Program-made: the position numbers and the translations under genes | Shown here: piece by piece, positions 1 to 8,493 of the stretch | Numbering within the stretch: the stretch's first letter is position 1 | Layout of the letters: every line of letters starts with the position of its first letter | Notes under the pieces: model-generated | What the model saw: only the letters and a program-made list of their open reading frames with translations | The model's database searches: none | Told to the model about the DNA's origin: nothing | From: Pelagibius sp. | GTDB taxonomy: Bacteria > Pseudomonadota > Alphaproteobacteria > Kiloniellales > Kiloniellaceae | Assembly (NCBI RefSeq): GCF_028281305.1 | Contig: NZ_JANQKD010000015.1 | Coordinates: forward strand, 62,001 to 126,000 | Length of the DNA stretch: 64,000 bases | Direction: 5' to 3'

Positions 1-768
1 GGCAATGCGGCTGGAGGCCAGGCTGCCGGAGAATCCGGCGCGAAAGCGCAGCAGCGCCGACACGGTATCGTCGTTCTCCACCCGCCCGGAGGCCCCCGCC
101 GCGCCGTCCAGCAGCGGCCGCTCGGCATGCATGGTGGTGAGCTCCGCCATGACAGCCTCGATTGGGCCGCAGAGAAACTGCGCCATGTTGATGAGGTGGC
201 TGGCCAGGTCCCCCAGAGTGCCCGATCCGGCCTTGGCCTTTTCCATGCGCCAGCTATGCGGCAGCTCCGGATCGGCCAGGTAATCCTCGTCGAAAACGCC
301 GCGGAAATCGACGAGGCGGCCGATGGCGCCCGCCTCCACCAGGCGCCGGGCATGGGCGACGGCGGGGTTCTTTGTGTAATTGTAGCCGACCAGCGACCGG
401 ACCCCGGCATCGCGCACCGCCGCGGCCATGGCCTCGGCTTCCTCCAGGGTCAGCGCCAGAGGCTTCTCGCAGTAGACGTGTTTGCCGTTGCGCGCCGCCT
501 CGATGGCCATGGCGGGATGCAGGGCGTTCGGCGTGGTGATGGAGACCACGTCAACCGCGGGGTCGCTGACCAGGGCGCGCCAGTCGGCGGTTGAACGGGC
601 GAAACCGAAGGCTGCGGCCTTTTCCGCCGCCAGCGCCTCGTCGACCTCGCAGAGCAGTTCCAGGCGCGGTCGCGGCAAGCCGAAAACCGTCGCGACGGCG
701 GTATAGGCAATGGCGTGGCACTTGCCCATGTAGCCCGTGCCGATGAGGCCGACCCCGACTGATTCCAA
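1..768 (-). CDS. Gfo/Idh/MocA family oxidoreductase, C-terminus cut by window edge
   Basis: NAD(P)-dependent sugar or inositol dehydrogenase. 256 codons are visible; the C-terminus lies beyond the left edge. The N-terminal Rossmann fold shows GLIGTGYMG, then SITTPNALH and the family CEKPLAL signature whose lysine takes part in catalysis. I place the start at a TTG (768), because AGGGG lies 9 bases upstream and the Rossmann strand begins five residues later; the next ATG would cut into the glycine-rich loop. It follows the inositol-type ABC ATPase by 85 bases on the same strand, so it is probably the last visible gene of the uptake operon. A myo- or scyllo-inositol dehydrogenase (IolG/IolX/IolW type) is likely from context, but the exact substrate cannot be read from sequence. 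Confidence 0.88.
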   Translation of the reverse strand, partial: MESVGVGLIGTGYMGKCHAIAYTAVATVFGLPRPRLELLCEVDEALAAEKAAAFGFARSTADWRALVSDPAVDVVSITTPNALHPAMAIEAARNGKHVYCEKPLALTLEEAEAMAAAVRDAGVRSLVGYNYTKNPAVAHARRLVEAGAIGRLVDFRGVFDEDYLADPELPHSWRMEKAKAGSGTLGDLASHLINMAQFLCGPIEAVMAELTTMHAERPLLDGAAGASGRVENDDTVSALLRFRAGFSGSLASSRIA

Positions 769-853
769 GCGTGTAATCCCCTGCTGCCGCCCGGACCCGC
801 CCGGATCTGACCGGATCTGGGGGGCGACCTGAAACCCGAGGCCGCCTTCTACC

Positions 854-1687
854 CTAAACCGTGCCGCCCAAGGAAGCGGAAAGCTGCTGCAGTTCCTTGC
901 CGCCGGCCATCAGGTTCTGCAGCTCGTCCATGGTGATCTCGTCCTTGGCGAAATTGCCCAGGGTCTTGCCGCGGTTGAGCACGGTGAAGCGGTCCCCCAC
1001 CGCCATGGCATGGCGCACATTGTGGGTGATGAAGATCACGCCGAGGCCCTTGGAGCGCACCTGGTCCACGTACTTCAGCACCATGGAGGTCTGCGCCACG
1101 CCGAGCGCCGAAGTCGGCTCGTCCAGGATCAGCACCTTGGCGCCGAAGTAGACCGCCCGGGCGATGGCGACGCACTGCCGTTCGCCGCCGGAAAGCGTCC
1201 CCACCGCCTGCTGCGGATCGCGCACGTCGATGCCGATGCGGTGCATCTCTTCCCGGGTCACCCGGTCGGCTTCGTCGAAGTTGATGAAGCGGATGGGCCC
1301 GAGCTTCCTCACCGGCTCGCGGCCCATGAAGAAGTTGCGGGTCACCGACATCAGCGGGATCATCGCCAGGTCCTGATAGACCGTGGCGATACCGGCATCC
1401 AGGGCGTCGCGCGGCGAATCGAAGTCGACGTGCTCACCCTCCACCAGAAACTCGCCGTTGGTGGGCTTGTGCACGCCGGCCAGGGTCTTGATCAGGGTCG
1501 ACTTGCCGGCCCCGTTATCGCCCAGCAGGCAGAGCACCTGCCCCCGTTTGACCGTCATAGAAACGCCGGCAAGGGCGATCACCGATCCGAAATGCTTCAC
1601 CACGTTGCGGACATCGATGAGAACGTCAGTGCCATTGCCCGCGCCGTTGGAGCCAGAGCTTGCGCCGTTGGTACTTACGTCTGTCAT
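854..1687 (-). CDS. Sugar/inositol ABC transporter ATP-binding protein, single ABC domain
   Basis: 277-residue ATPase that powers the adjacent permease. Walker [10 protein letters not shown], signature LSGGERQ, Walker [13 protein letters not shown] and the switch histidine in ITHN are all present. There is only one nucleotide-binding domain, as in the fructose-type FrcA branch, whereas RbsA/MglA and the Caulobacter IatA carry two. The first 20 or so residues are a low-complexity Ser/Gly/Asn leader before [12 protein letters not shown]. The ATG lies one base after the permease stop codon, with GGGGGAG overlapping the permease end, so translation is probably coupled. The substrate (myo-inositol) is inferred from the iol genes nearby. 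Confidence 0.93.
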   Translation of the reverse strand: MTDVSTNGASSGSNGAGNGTDVLIDVRNVVKHFGSVIALAGVSMTVKRGQVLCLLGDNGAGKSTLIKTLAGVHKPTNGEFLVEGEHVDFDSPRDALDAGIATVYQDLAMIPLMSVTRNFFMGREPVRKLGPIRFINFDEADRVTREEMHRIGIDVRDPQQAVGTLSGGERQCVAIARAVYFGAKVLILDEPTSALGVAQTSMVLKYVDQVRSKGLGVIFITHNVRHAMAVGDRFTVLNRGKTLGNFAKDEITMDELQNLMAGGKELQQLSASLGGTV

Positions 1688-1688
1688 C

Positions 1689-2840
1689 TTACCGCTCCCC
1701 CGTCGCGCGCTTGCGGATGTAATTGTTGAACAGCACCGCGGTCAGCAGCATGCCGCCCAGGAAGACGAGGTACCAGTCCTGGTCGATGGTGGTGTAGGTC
1801 AGGCCGATCAGCACCATGCCAAAGATGACGGCACCGATCGCTGCGCCGATGGCCGAGCCGTAGCCGCCGGTCAGCAGGCAGCCGCCGATGACCGCTGCGA
1901 TGATCGCCTCGAACTCTTTCTGGAAGCCGCGGCGCGCATCGGTGGAGCCGGCGTCGAGCACGGTGAGAATGGCGACAAGCGCGGCGCAGCAGGCGGTCAG
2001 CATGAAGAGGATCGTCTTGACCCGGTTGACCGCGACGCCGGAGTTGCGGGCCGCGTTCGCATCGCCGCCGGAGGCGAAGATCCAGTTGCCGAAGCGGGTG
2101 CGCACCAGCACCCAGGTGGCGATCGCAGCGAAGAGGACGAACCAGATGACCTCCACCGGAACGCCCTGAACCTTGGGCAGGCCGTTCTTGAAGGTATCGA
2201 TCCAGCCCATCGAGGCGAACCAGGCGAAGAGCCCCTCAAAGGCGTCGCCTGAAAACAGCCCGGCAACCCAGGATCCCTCCACTGCGTCCTTGACGCCACG
2301 CAATTGTGTCGATCCGCCGGTGGCGAGCTTCAGTCCCACCAGCGTCATGCCGCGCAGAATGAACAGGAAGGCGAGAGTGACAATGAAGGACGGCAAGCCG
2401 GTGCGCAGAACGATCTGGCCGTTCAACGCCCCCATGGCAGCCGCCAGAACAAAAGTCACCAGAATGGCGAGCGGCAGCGGCAGGCCCAGGACCACGAGAC
2501 AGGCCCCGAAAATCAGGCCTGCGAAAGCGACCATGGAGCCGACCGAGAGGTCGAACTCACCGCCGACCATCAGCAGCGCGGCGCCGATCGCCAGGATGCC
2601 CAGCTGCGCGGCGGGCGCCATGAAATTCATGATCCCCGCAAGGGTGAACATGTTGGCATTGGCCGTGAAGAGGAAGAAGACGGTGACCAGGATCAGGCCG
2701 GCGACGGCGCCCAGCTCGGGCCGCCGCATCAGCTTGGTCATGGCCGACACTTCGCGCAGGCGCTCGTCGCCCTTTGCCGCTGCCGTCTCTGGAGGTTCGG
2801 CCGCAGCCTCGCTGCCACCGTCTAGCGTCTTTTCAACCAT
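1689..2840 (-). CDS. Sugar/inositol ABC transporter permease (BPD_transp_2 family)
   Basis: 383-residue inner-membrane permease. It has the family signature [10 protein letters not shown] in the first half and [12 protein letters not shown] near the C-terminus, with many hydrophobic segments between. An ATG 24 bases further upstream is in frame, but the ATG at 2840 is preceded by a strong GGGAGG six bases away, so I start there. A roughly 50-residue hydrophilic N-terminal tail precedes the first membrane segment. It lies between the binding-protein gene (140 bases upstream) and the ATPase. One permease gene per operon is normal in this family, where it would form a homodimer. Confidence 0.92.
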   Translation of the reverse strand: MVEKTLDGGSEAAAEPPETAAAKGDERLREVSAMTKLMRRPELGAVAGLILVTVFFLFTANANMFTLAGIMNFMAPAAQLGILAIGAALLMVGGEFDLSVGSMVAFAGLIFGACLVVLGLPLPLAILVTFVLAAAMGALNGQIVLRTGLPSFIVTLAFLFILRGMTLVGLKLATGGSTQLRGVKDAVEGSWVAGLFSGDAFEGLFAWFASMGWIDTFKNGLPKVQGVPVEVIWFVLFAAIATWVLVRTRFGNWIFASGGDANAARNSGVAVNRVKTILFMLTACCAALVAILTVLDAGSTDARRGFQKEFEAIIAAVIGGCLLTGGYGSAIGAAIGAVIFGMVLIGLTYTTIDQDWYLVFLGGMLLTAVLFNNYIRKRATGER

Positions 2841-2969
2841 CTTCGTCCTCCCTCGCGGAACCACTTTCGGGCTTGACCGGTCTTGCGCCGGTTCGCGCTT
2901 GCCGCTCGCACAGTCCGCCGAGTGCTAGGTCAAATCGTTCCCTACCTGACGAGCGATTGGAACGGCTGA

Positions 2970-2993
2970 TCCGGGCGCCCGAAGACGCCCGGA
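2970..2993 (-). terminator. Intercistronic hairpin after the inositol-type binding-protein gene
   Basis: An 8-bp GC stem, TCCGGGCG (2970-2977) and CGCCCGGA (2986-2993), encloses an 8-base loop. It starts 11 bases downstream of the binding-protein stop. No U-run follows on the minus strand, so it is more likely an mRNA-stabilising or attenuating element than a full terminator. It would let the binding protein be made in excess over the permease. Confidence 0.5.
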
Positions 2994-3004
2994 CCCGCCT
3001 GAGA

Positions 3005-3937
3005 TCAACGAATGCCCTGAGCCGAAAGCTCCACCACCTGGGATGCCTTGTCCTGGGTGATCAGGTTGGGTCCGGACGGCACGTTGCCGCCGGGAATCAG
3101 CCCGAACTTGGCATGGTTCGCCAGGAATACGACCGGCAGATAGCCCTGCAGATACTGCTGCTGGTCGATGGCGAAGGCCGCTTTTCCGTCGGCAATCGCC
3201 TTCAGGAAATCGGAGGAAAGATCGAAGGTGCCGATCATGACCGACTCGCCCTTGCCGGCCTCATCGGCGGCGGCCAGAGCCGGCTCACCCGCCGTGCTGG
3301 CACCCAGCGCCATGACCGTATCGACAGAATCGTCGGATTCCAGGGCGGCCTTGACCTTCGCCTTCACTTCGGACGGGTCCTGCGAGACCGGCAGCACCTT
3401 GGAAGCGCCACCGAAGCCGTCGGCAAAGCCCTGGCACCGCAGATCCAGCGCCACGTTGCCGACTTCCTGATTGATGCAGATGGCACTGCTGCCGCCAAGG
3501 GCGGCCATCTTCTCTCCGGCCGCCTTGCCGGCATCATATTCCTCCTGGCCGACGTGCAGCAGGGCGCCGAGCTTCTTGGACACGTCGGAGCCGGAGTTCA
3601 TGGAGACCACCGGAATTCCGGCCGCAACAGCCTTCTCGATGGAAGGCCCAAGGGCGTCCGCATCGGGAATGGAGACGACGAGGCCGTCCGGCTCCTGGTT
3701 CACCGCCGCATCGATGAGCTGGGACATGACAACCATGTCGAAGGTCTCCGGCGCGCGGTAATCGACACTGACACCCATATCCTGTGCTGCTGCGTCGACG
3801 CCGTTCTTTACCACCGACCAGAAGGGATCGTTGGCCTGACCGTGACTGACGACGATGATGTTGACGTCCTGTGCCTGGGCGGCGCCGGCCGCGCCGAGGA
3901 ACGCGGCGGCTGCCGCAAGACGATGCAAAGCTTTCAT
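3005..3937 (-). CDS. Periplasmic sugar/inositol-binding protein (Peripla_BP_4 type)
   Basis: 310-residue substrate-binding protein. An N-terminal signal peptide (KALHRLAAAAAFLGAAGA, cleavage near AQAQD) precedes a ribose-binding-protein-like fold with IIVVSHGQAND and VVSIPDADALG in the first lobe. The start has GGGGAGG five bases upstream. It is the first gene of a minus-strand operon with permease, ATPase and dehydrogenase, and is divergent from an rpiR-family regulator. Its position next to the iol catabolic genes suggests it binds myo-inositol or a close stereoisomer. Ribose or another sugar is the alternative. Confidence 0.92.
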   Translation of the reverse strand: MKALHRLAAAAAFLGAAGAAQAQDVNIIVVSHGQANDPFWSVVKNGVDAAAQDMGVSVDYRAPETFDMVVMSQLIDAAVNQEPDGLVVSIPDADALGPSIEKAVAAGIPVVSMNSGSDVSKKLGALLHVGQEEYDAGKAAGEKMAALGGSSAICINQEVGNVALDLRCQGFADGFGGASKVLPVSQDPSEVKAKVKAALESDDSVDTVMALGASTAGEPALAAADEAGKGESVMIGTFDLSSDFLKAIADGKAAFAIDQQQYLQGYLPVVFLANHAKFGLIPGGNVPSGPNLITQDKASQVVELSAQGIR

Positions 3938-4400
3938 TCAATCCTCCCCTTGCAAAGGTTCTGCGCTTTGATCCAGCGACCCTTGGCAATCAGCTGTCGA
4001 AAGCGGTCACCACGCGGCAGACTTCGGCCGGCAGAACCGCGCGTCCGCCGGGCGGACCACAGCAAAAGGGAAAGGGCATCCGGGGCCGAGGCCTTCCTGA
4101 CCCGGCTGCGGCTATGGCTGCTGTGATGTCTTGGGCCCACGGTCCGAAACGGAAATCCGCCGGCCTTCGTCCATCGGGGCATATCGCCTTCCCTAGGCAA
4201 GAATCCGGGCTTTGGACCCGGGTTCACTCTGATTGGCTCAGATTGTCGCTGCGCGCAGAATAAACCGACCGATCCGATTTTTCTAGAATTTTTATTCCCC
4301 TTTTGCTTCACTGTGAGAATTGGATGGAGTTCCGTGCAGCAAGAAGCGCCGGGCTTTTCGGTGCCCGGGCAGTGCTGGCGTTGCGGAACAAGGCGGGGAC
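3938..4400. other. Divergent intergenic region, binding-protein gene / rpiR
   Basis: 463 bases with no convincing gene: the short open frames here lack good ribosome-binding sites and known motifs. The part near 4260-4320 is markedly more AT-rich than its surroundings and carries the AGAA-N6-TTCC site. It is the likely control region for the uptake operon (leftward) and the regulator (rightward). Confidence 0.6.
4285..4298. promoter_or_regulatory. Putative IolR operator (AGAA-N6-TTCC)
   Basis: AGAA, six bases, TTCC. This is one base off the GGAA-N6-TTCC motif that I recall being described for the RpiR-type IolR of Sinorhizobium meliloti. A copy with the same half-sites lies between iolG and iolC at 6343-6356. 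Two such sites, one in each divergent iol promoter region, fit an autoregulated local repressor. Confidence 0.5.
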
Positions 4401-5288
4401 ATGGTCAAGGTCGACAGCATGACGAAGGGGGAGTCAGGCGTGGGGGCGGAGCCGGAAAGCGACCTCCCTGCACCGCCACGCGACTTCGCCGGCTTGCGCG
4501 GTCTGCTGATGGAGCGCCACGCGAACCTGCCCAAGCGTCTCGCCCAGGTGGCCCGCTTTGCGGTTGCGCATCCGGACGAAATGGCCTTTGGCACTGCGGC
4601 GAGCATAGCCGAGCAGGCAGCCGTGCAGCCGTCGACCCTGGTGCGCTTCGCTCAGACCATCGGCTATCAGGGTTTCTCGGACCTGCAGGAGATCTTTCGG
4701 GCGCGCCTGCGCGAGCGCTGGCCGGACTATGAGGAGCGCCTCGAGAGCCTCAGCCACCAGGAACGTGGGCGGGGCGGCGTGCCGGATCTGCTCGACGGTT
4801 TTGCCCAGGCCGGCATGACATCCCTGATGCGCCTGCGCGACAGCATCGATGCGGATCACCTGAACAAGGCTTCCAAGCTTCTGGCTGCCGCCGATACGAT
4901 CTATCTGCTCGGTCAGCGCCGGGCTTTTCCCATTGCCGCCTACATGGCCTATGCGCTGGGCAAGCTCGGGGTGAAAAGCCTGCTGATCGACAACGTCGGA
5001 ACGCTGGGCCAAGAGCAGGTGGCCTTCGCCGGGACGGGGGACGCGCTTATATCCATCTCTTTCACTCCCTACGCACCCGCAACCATCGAGCTGACCGGGT
5101 CCACAGCCGCGCGGGGCGTCCCCCTGATCGCGATCACAGACAGCCCCTTCAGCCCTCTGACCGAGCAGGCGGAGGTGTGGTTCGAAGTCGTCGAAGCCGA
5201 CTTCGCCGCCTTTCGCTCCCTCTCCGCCTCTTTCTGTCTGGCAATGGCCCTCTGCGTCTCCATCGCCGAGCAGCGCCGCGGTCGGTAG
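4401..5288 (+). CDS. RpiR-family transcriptional regulator, IolR-like
   Basis: 295 residues. An N-terminal helix-turn-helix of RpiR type (VARFAVAHPDEMAFG, then SIAEQAAVQPSTLVRFAQ) is followed by a SIS sugar-phosphate-binding domain (about residues 135-270; IYLLGQRRAF, ISISFTPYAPATIEL, IAITDSPFSPL). The frame stays open 81 bases upstream, but the ATG at 4401 has AAGGCGGGG just before it. It lies between the inositol uptake operon and iolG, and probably represses both until an inositol breakdown intermediate binds the SIS domain. The effector is inferred from the IolR family. Confidence 0.88.
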   Translation: MVKVDSMTKGESGVGAEPESDLPAPPRDFAGLRGLLMERHANLPKRLAQVARFAVAHPDEMAFGTAASIAEQAAVQPSTLVRFAQTIGYQGFSDLQEIFRARLRERWPDYEERLESLSHQERGRGGVPDLLDGFAQAGMTSLMRLRDSIDADHLNKASKLLAAADTIYLLGQRRAFPIAAYMAYALGKLGVKSLLIDNVGTLGQEQVAFAGTGDALISISFTPYAPATIELTGSTAARGVPLIAITDSPFSPLTEQAEVWFEVVEADFAAFRSLSASFCLAMALCVSIAEQRRGR

Positions 5289-5319
5289 AGCGGACCGGCG
5301 GTCTCTTCCTTTATGAACA

Positions 5320-6315
5320 CTATCCGGCCTGAAGCCGGACAGGACTGCCCGCCCTCCAGGACTCGCTGGCGGCATCGGCGAGCACCTGCGCACGGAAGCC
5401 GTCCTCGCCAGACGGCGTCAACGGCCGCCCGTTCGTGACCCCGTCCACGAAGGCGTCGAGTTCGGCCTGGTAGGCTTCCCGGTATCGTTCGAGAAAGAAG
5501 TCCAGGGCGGGGTCGCAGCGGTAGCCCTCCGCGGTTGCCGCCTCGACGGTGGTGGCGCGCCGGTTCCCCGCGCGCAGCAGACCCTTCTCGCCGTGCACTT
5601 CGATCCGCTGGTCGTAGCCGTAGGTGGCCCGGCGCGAGTTCGAGATCTGGACGATCCGCCCGCCCGCCGTTTTCAAAGTGACCGCCGCCGTATCAACATC
5701 GCCGGCCGCGCCGATCGCCGGATCGACAAGGCAGGACGCCGCGGCAAAGACCTCCACCGGTTCCTCATCCAAGAGAAAACGCGCCATGTCGAAGTCATGG
5801 ATCATCATGTCGCGGAACAGACCGCCGGAGCGCTCGATGTAGGAAACCGGCGGCGGTGCGGGATCGCGGGAGAGGATGGTGATCATCTCAACCGGGCCGA
5901 TCTCCCCCGCCCCCAGGCGCGCTTTCAAGGCGGCGAAGCTGGGATCGAAGCGTCGGTTGAAGCCTACCATCAACGGCCGGCCGGCCGCCGCGACCACGTC
6001 GAGGCAGCCGCGAATACGCCCGGCGTCCAGATCCACAGGCTTCTCGCAGAACACCGCTTTTCCCGCGCGGACCGCCGCTTCGATCAGATCGGCGTGCAGA
6101 TCAGTCGGCGCCGCGATCACCACGGCATCGATCCCGCGGTCTTCGAGCAAGGCGTCCATCGCCTGCACCGGCGCGCCGGTTTCGGCCGCCAGAGCCTCGG
6201 CCGCCGCCGGCAGGGCATCGGCGATGCCCGCCAGTTCGGCGCCCGGGTGCGCGGCGACGTTGCGGCCGTGAATCTGGCCGATGCGGCCCGCGCCGAGCAG
6301 TCCGATGCGAAGCAT
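5320..6315 (-). CDS. iolG: Inositol 2-dehydrogenase
   Basis: 331 residues. It oxidises myo-inositol to 2-keto-myo-inositol (scyllo-inosose) with NAD, the first step of the pathway. It has the Rossmann signature GLLGAGRIGQIHG, then VIAAPTDLH, the CEKPVDLD catalytic lysine motif, and the Asp/His pair in MMIHDFDMARF. An in-frame start 24 bases upstream was rejected because GGGGGAGG lies directly before the ATG at 6315. It converges on rpiR with a 31-base gap and is divergent from iolC. IolG fits best by position and by the absence of another complete candidate; a related Gfo/Idh/MocA substrate cannot be excluded. Confidence 0.87.
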   Translation of the reverse strand: MLRIGLLGAGRIGQIHGRNVAAHPGAELAGIADALPAAAEALAAETGAPVQAMDALLEDRGIDAVVIAAPTDLHADLIEAAVRAGKAVFCEKPVDLDAGRIRGCLDVVAAAGRPLMVGFNRRFDPSFAALKARLGAGEIGPVEMITILSRDPAPPPVSYIERSGGLFRDMMIHDFDMARFLLDEEPVEVFAAASCLVDPAIGAAGDVDTAAVTLKTAGGRIVQISNSRRATYGYDQRIEVHGEKGLLRAGNRRATTVEAATAEGYRCDPALDFFLERYREAYQAELDAFVDGVTNGRPLTPSGEDGFRAQVLADAASESWRAGSPVRLQAG

Positions 6316-6342
6316 TGCCTCCCCCTTCTCCAGGACCAAAAT

Positions 6343-6356
6343 AGAACTGGAATTCC
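6343..6356. promoter_or_regulatory. Putative IolR operator (AGAA-N6-TTCC) between iolG and iolC
   Basis: AGAA, CTGGAA, TTCC. It overlaps a perfect 10-base palindrome, TGGAATTCCA (6348-6357). A TTGACC that could serve as a -35 element begins at 6360. The site shares its half-sites with 4285-4298 and lies in the 149-base region driving iolG leftward and iolCDE-B rightward. Confidence 0.5.
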
Positions 6357-6464
6357 ATATTGACCCATTAATAGATGTTATGTTTCATTCTTCCAAGCGC
6401 GGAACAAAGCGCGGCTCTCAATAAAATCTGACCTCGGGTCAGCACCAGGGGAGACGGCCGCATC

Positions 6465-8411
6465 ATGGGCGAGGACTCTTTGGGCAGGGACGCTCTGGAT
6501 AGCGGCGCTGCGCTCGATCTCATCACCATCGGCCGGTGCTCGGTGGACCTTTACGGGCAGCAGGTCGGTGGACGGCTGGAAGACATGGGCAGCTTCGCCA
6601 AGTACATCGGCGGCTGTCCCGCCAACATTGCCGTCGGCTCTGCGCGACTGGGCCTGAAGGCAGGTTTCCTCAGCCGCGTGGGCGACGAGCACATGGGGCG
6701 CTTCATCCGCGAAACCCTCATCGCCGAGGGGGTGGACACCAGCCGCCTGATGACGGATCCGGAGCGGCTGACGGCCCTGGTCATTCTCGGTATTCGCAAC
6801 GAGGACAGCTTTCCGCTGATCTTCTACCGCGAAAACTGCGCCGACATGGCGATCAGCGAAGACGACATCGATGCCGAGTACATTGCTTCGGCCAAGGCCG
6901 TCGTCGTGACCGGCACTCATTTCTCCGCACCCGGCGTGGAAGCGGCGTCACGCAAGGCCGCACGGCTGGCGCGGGAGGCCGGGCGCAAGGTGGTGCTCGA
7001 CATCGACTACCGCCCGGTGCTCTGGGGCCTCACCGGCCACGGCCTGGGCGAAGAGCGCTTTGTCGAGAACGCCGCCGTCTCCAAGCACCTGCAGACCATT
7101 CTGCCGCTCTGCGATCTGATCGTAGGCACCGAAGAAGAACTGCACATCGCCGGCGGCACCACAGACACGCTGGAGGCCATCCGCGCTGTGCGCCGCCTGA
7201 GCGACGCCACCATCGTCTGCAAACGCGGGCCCATGGGCTGCGTGGTCTTTCCCAGCGCCATTCCCGACTCTCTCGAAGACGGCGTCTCCGGCCCGGGCTT
7301 CCCGGTGGAGGTCTACAACGTGCTGGGCGCGGGCGATGCCTTCATGAGTGGCTTCCTGCGCGGCTGGCTGCGCGACGAGCCGCTGGAGACCTGCTGCAAG
7401 TTCGCCAACGCCTGCGGCGCCTTCGCCGTCTCCCGTCACGGCTGCGCGCCGGCAGTCCCCTCCTGGACCGAGCTCAGCTACTACTTCGAACACGGCAGCG
7501 ACCACCACGCCCTACGGCTGGATCCGGATCTGAACCGGGTCCACTGGGCGACCACCCGTCCGCAGCGCTACGACAGTCTCTGCATCCTCGCGGTCGATCA
7601 CCGCAGTCAGCTCGAAGACATGGCGCGGGACTGCGGCCGGGACCACGCGGCCATCGGGCAGTTCAAGACCCTCGCTCTCCGCGCCGCCCGGCAGGTCGCC
7701 GGCGGGCGCGGAGGGTTCGGCTTTCTCATTGACGACCGCCTGGGGCGCGAGGCGCTGCACGCAGCGGCGGAGGGCGACCTCTGGGTCGGCCGGCCCATCG
7801 AACTGCCCAGCTCCCGCCCGCTGGCCTTCGAGGAAGGGCCGGACCTGGGCGGCGCGCTCACCGAGTGGCCTCTGACCAACTGCGTGAAATGCCTGGTCTT
7901 CTATCATCCCGACGATCCCGAAGACCTGCGTCTCGCCCAGGAGCAGCAGGTGGTGCGGCTGTTCGATGCCTGCCGGCGCAGCGGCCACGAGCTGCTGCTG
8001 GAAGTGATCGCCAGCCGCCACGGCGCGGTGGACGAGACCACCCTGGCGCGGGCTATCGCGCGGTTTTATGACCTGGGCGTGGCGCCGGACTGGTGGAAGC
8101 TGGAGCCACTGGCCGACGACGCGGCCTGGCGCGCGGTCTGCGAGACCATCGAAAGGCACGATCCCTATTGCCGCGGCATTCTTCTGCTGGGGCTCGAGCG
8201 ACCGCTGGATGAGCTGACCAGCTCTTTCCTGCTTGCCGCACGCCACCGGCTGGTGAAAGGCTTTGCCGTGGGCCGCAGCATCTTTGCGGAGCCGGCAAAG
8301 GCCTGGCTGAACGGCGCAATTGACGACGCGGCAGCGGTTGATGCCATGGCACAGCGCTTCGCCACCCTGGTTGCCGGCTGGCAGCAGGCCGCGGAGGAGC
8401 AGGCCGCCTGA
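6465..8411 (+). CDS. iolC: 5-dehydro-2-deoxygluconokinase fused to a DUF2090 domain
   Basis: 648 residues in two parts. Residues 1 to about 340 are a PfkB-family kinase that phosphorylates 2-deoxy-5-keto-gluconate: substrate region TIGRCSVDLYG, KYIGGCPANIA and the catalytic-base motif NVLGAGDAF. From about residue 365 a DUF2090 domain follows (ILAVDHRSQLE, then DPYCRGILLLGL). This domain has a TIM-barrel, aldolase-like fold and is often fused to IolC in alphaproteobacteria. The fused half may do the next step, cleaving the phosphorylated product to DHAP and malonate semialdehyde (the IolJ role); that is inference. It is the first gene of the plus-strand iolCDE-X-B operon. Confidence 0.95.
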   Translation: MGEDSLGRDALDSGAALDLITIGRCSVDLYGQQVGGRLEDMGSFAKYIGGCPANIAVGSARLGLKAGFLSRVGDEHMGRFIRETLIAEGVDTSRLMTDPERLTALVILGIRNEDSFPLIFYRENCADMAISEDDIDAEYIASAKAVVVTGTHFSAPGVEAASRKAARLAREAGRKVVLDIDYRPVLWGLTGHGLGEERFVENAAVSKHLQTILPLCDLIVGTEEELHIAGGTTDTLEAIRAVRRLSDATIVCKRGPMGCVVFPSAIPDSLEDGVSGPGFPVEVYNVLGAGDAFMSGFLRGWLRDEPLETCCKFANACGAFAVSRHGCAPAVPSWTELSYYFEHGSDHHALRLDPDLNRVHWATTRPQRYDSLCILAVDHRSQLEDMARDCGRDHAAIGQFKTLALRAARQVAGGRGGFGFLIDDRLGREALHAAAEGDLWVGRPIELPSSRPLAFEEGPDLGGALTEWPLTNCVKCLVFYHPDDPEDLRLAQEQQVVRLFDACRRSGHELLLEVIASRHGAVDETTLARAIARFYDLGVAPDWWKLEPLADDAAWRAVCETIERHDPYCRGILLLGLERPLDELTSSFLLAARHRLVKGFAVGRSIFAEPAKAWLNGAIDDAAAVDAMAQRFATLVAGWQQAAEEQAA

Positions 8412-8493
8412 GAAAAGCGGCGCTGCAGCGCAGGGATTACTACATAAAGAACGATCTTCGACCGAGTTACCTTAGCGAGCGAGAGCAAGCCCC

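Noticed and set aside
4320..4400. Longer N-terminus for the RpiR regulator
   Set aside because: The extra 27 residues are unlike the family, and the ATG at 4401 has a ribosome-binding site while the upstream one does not.
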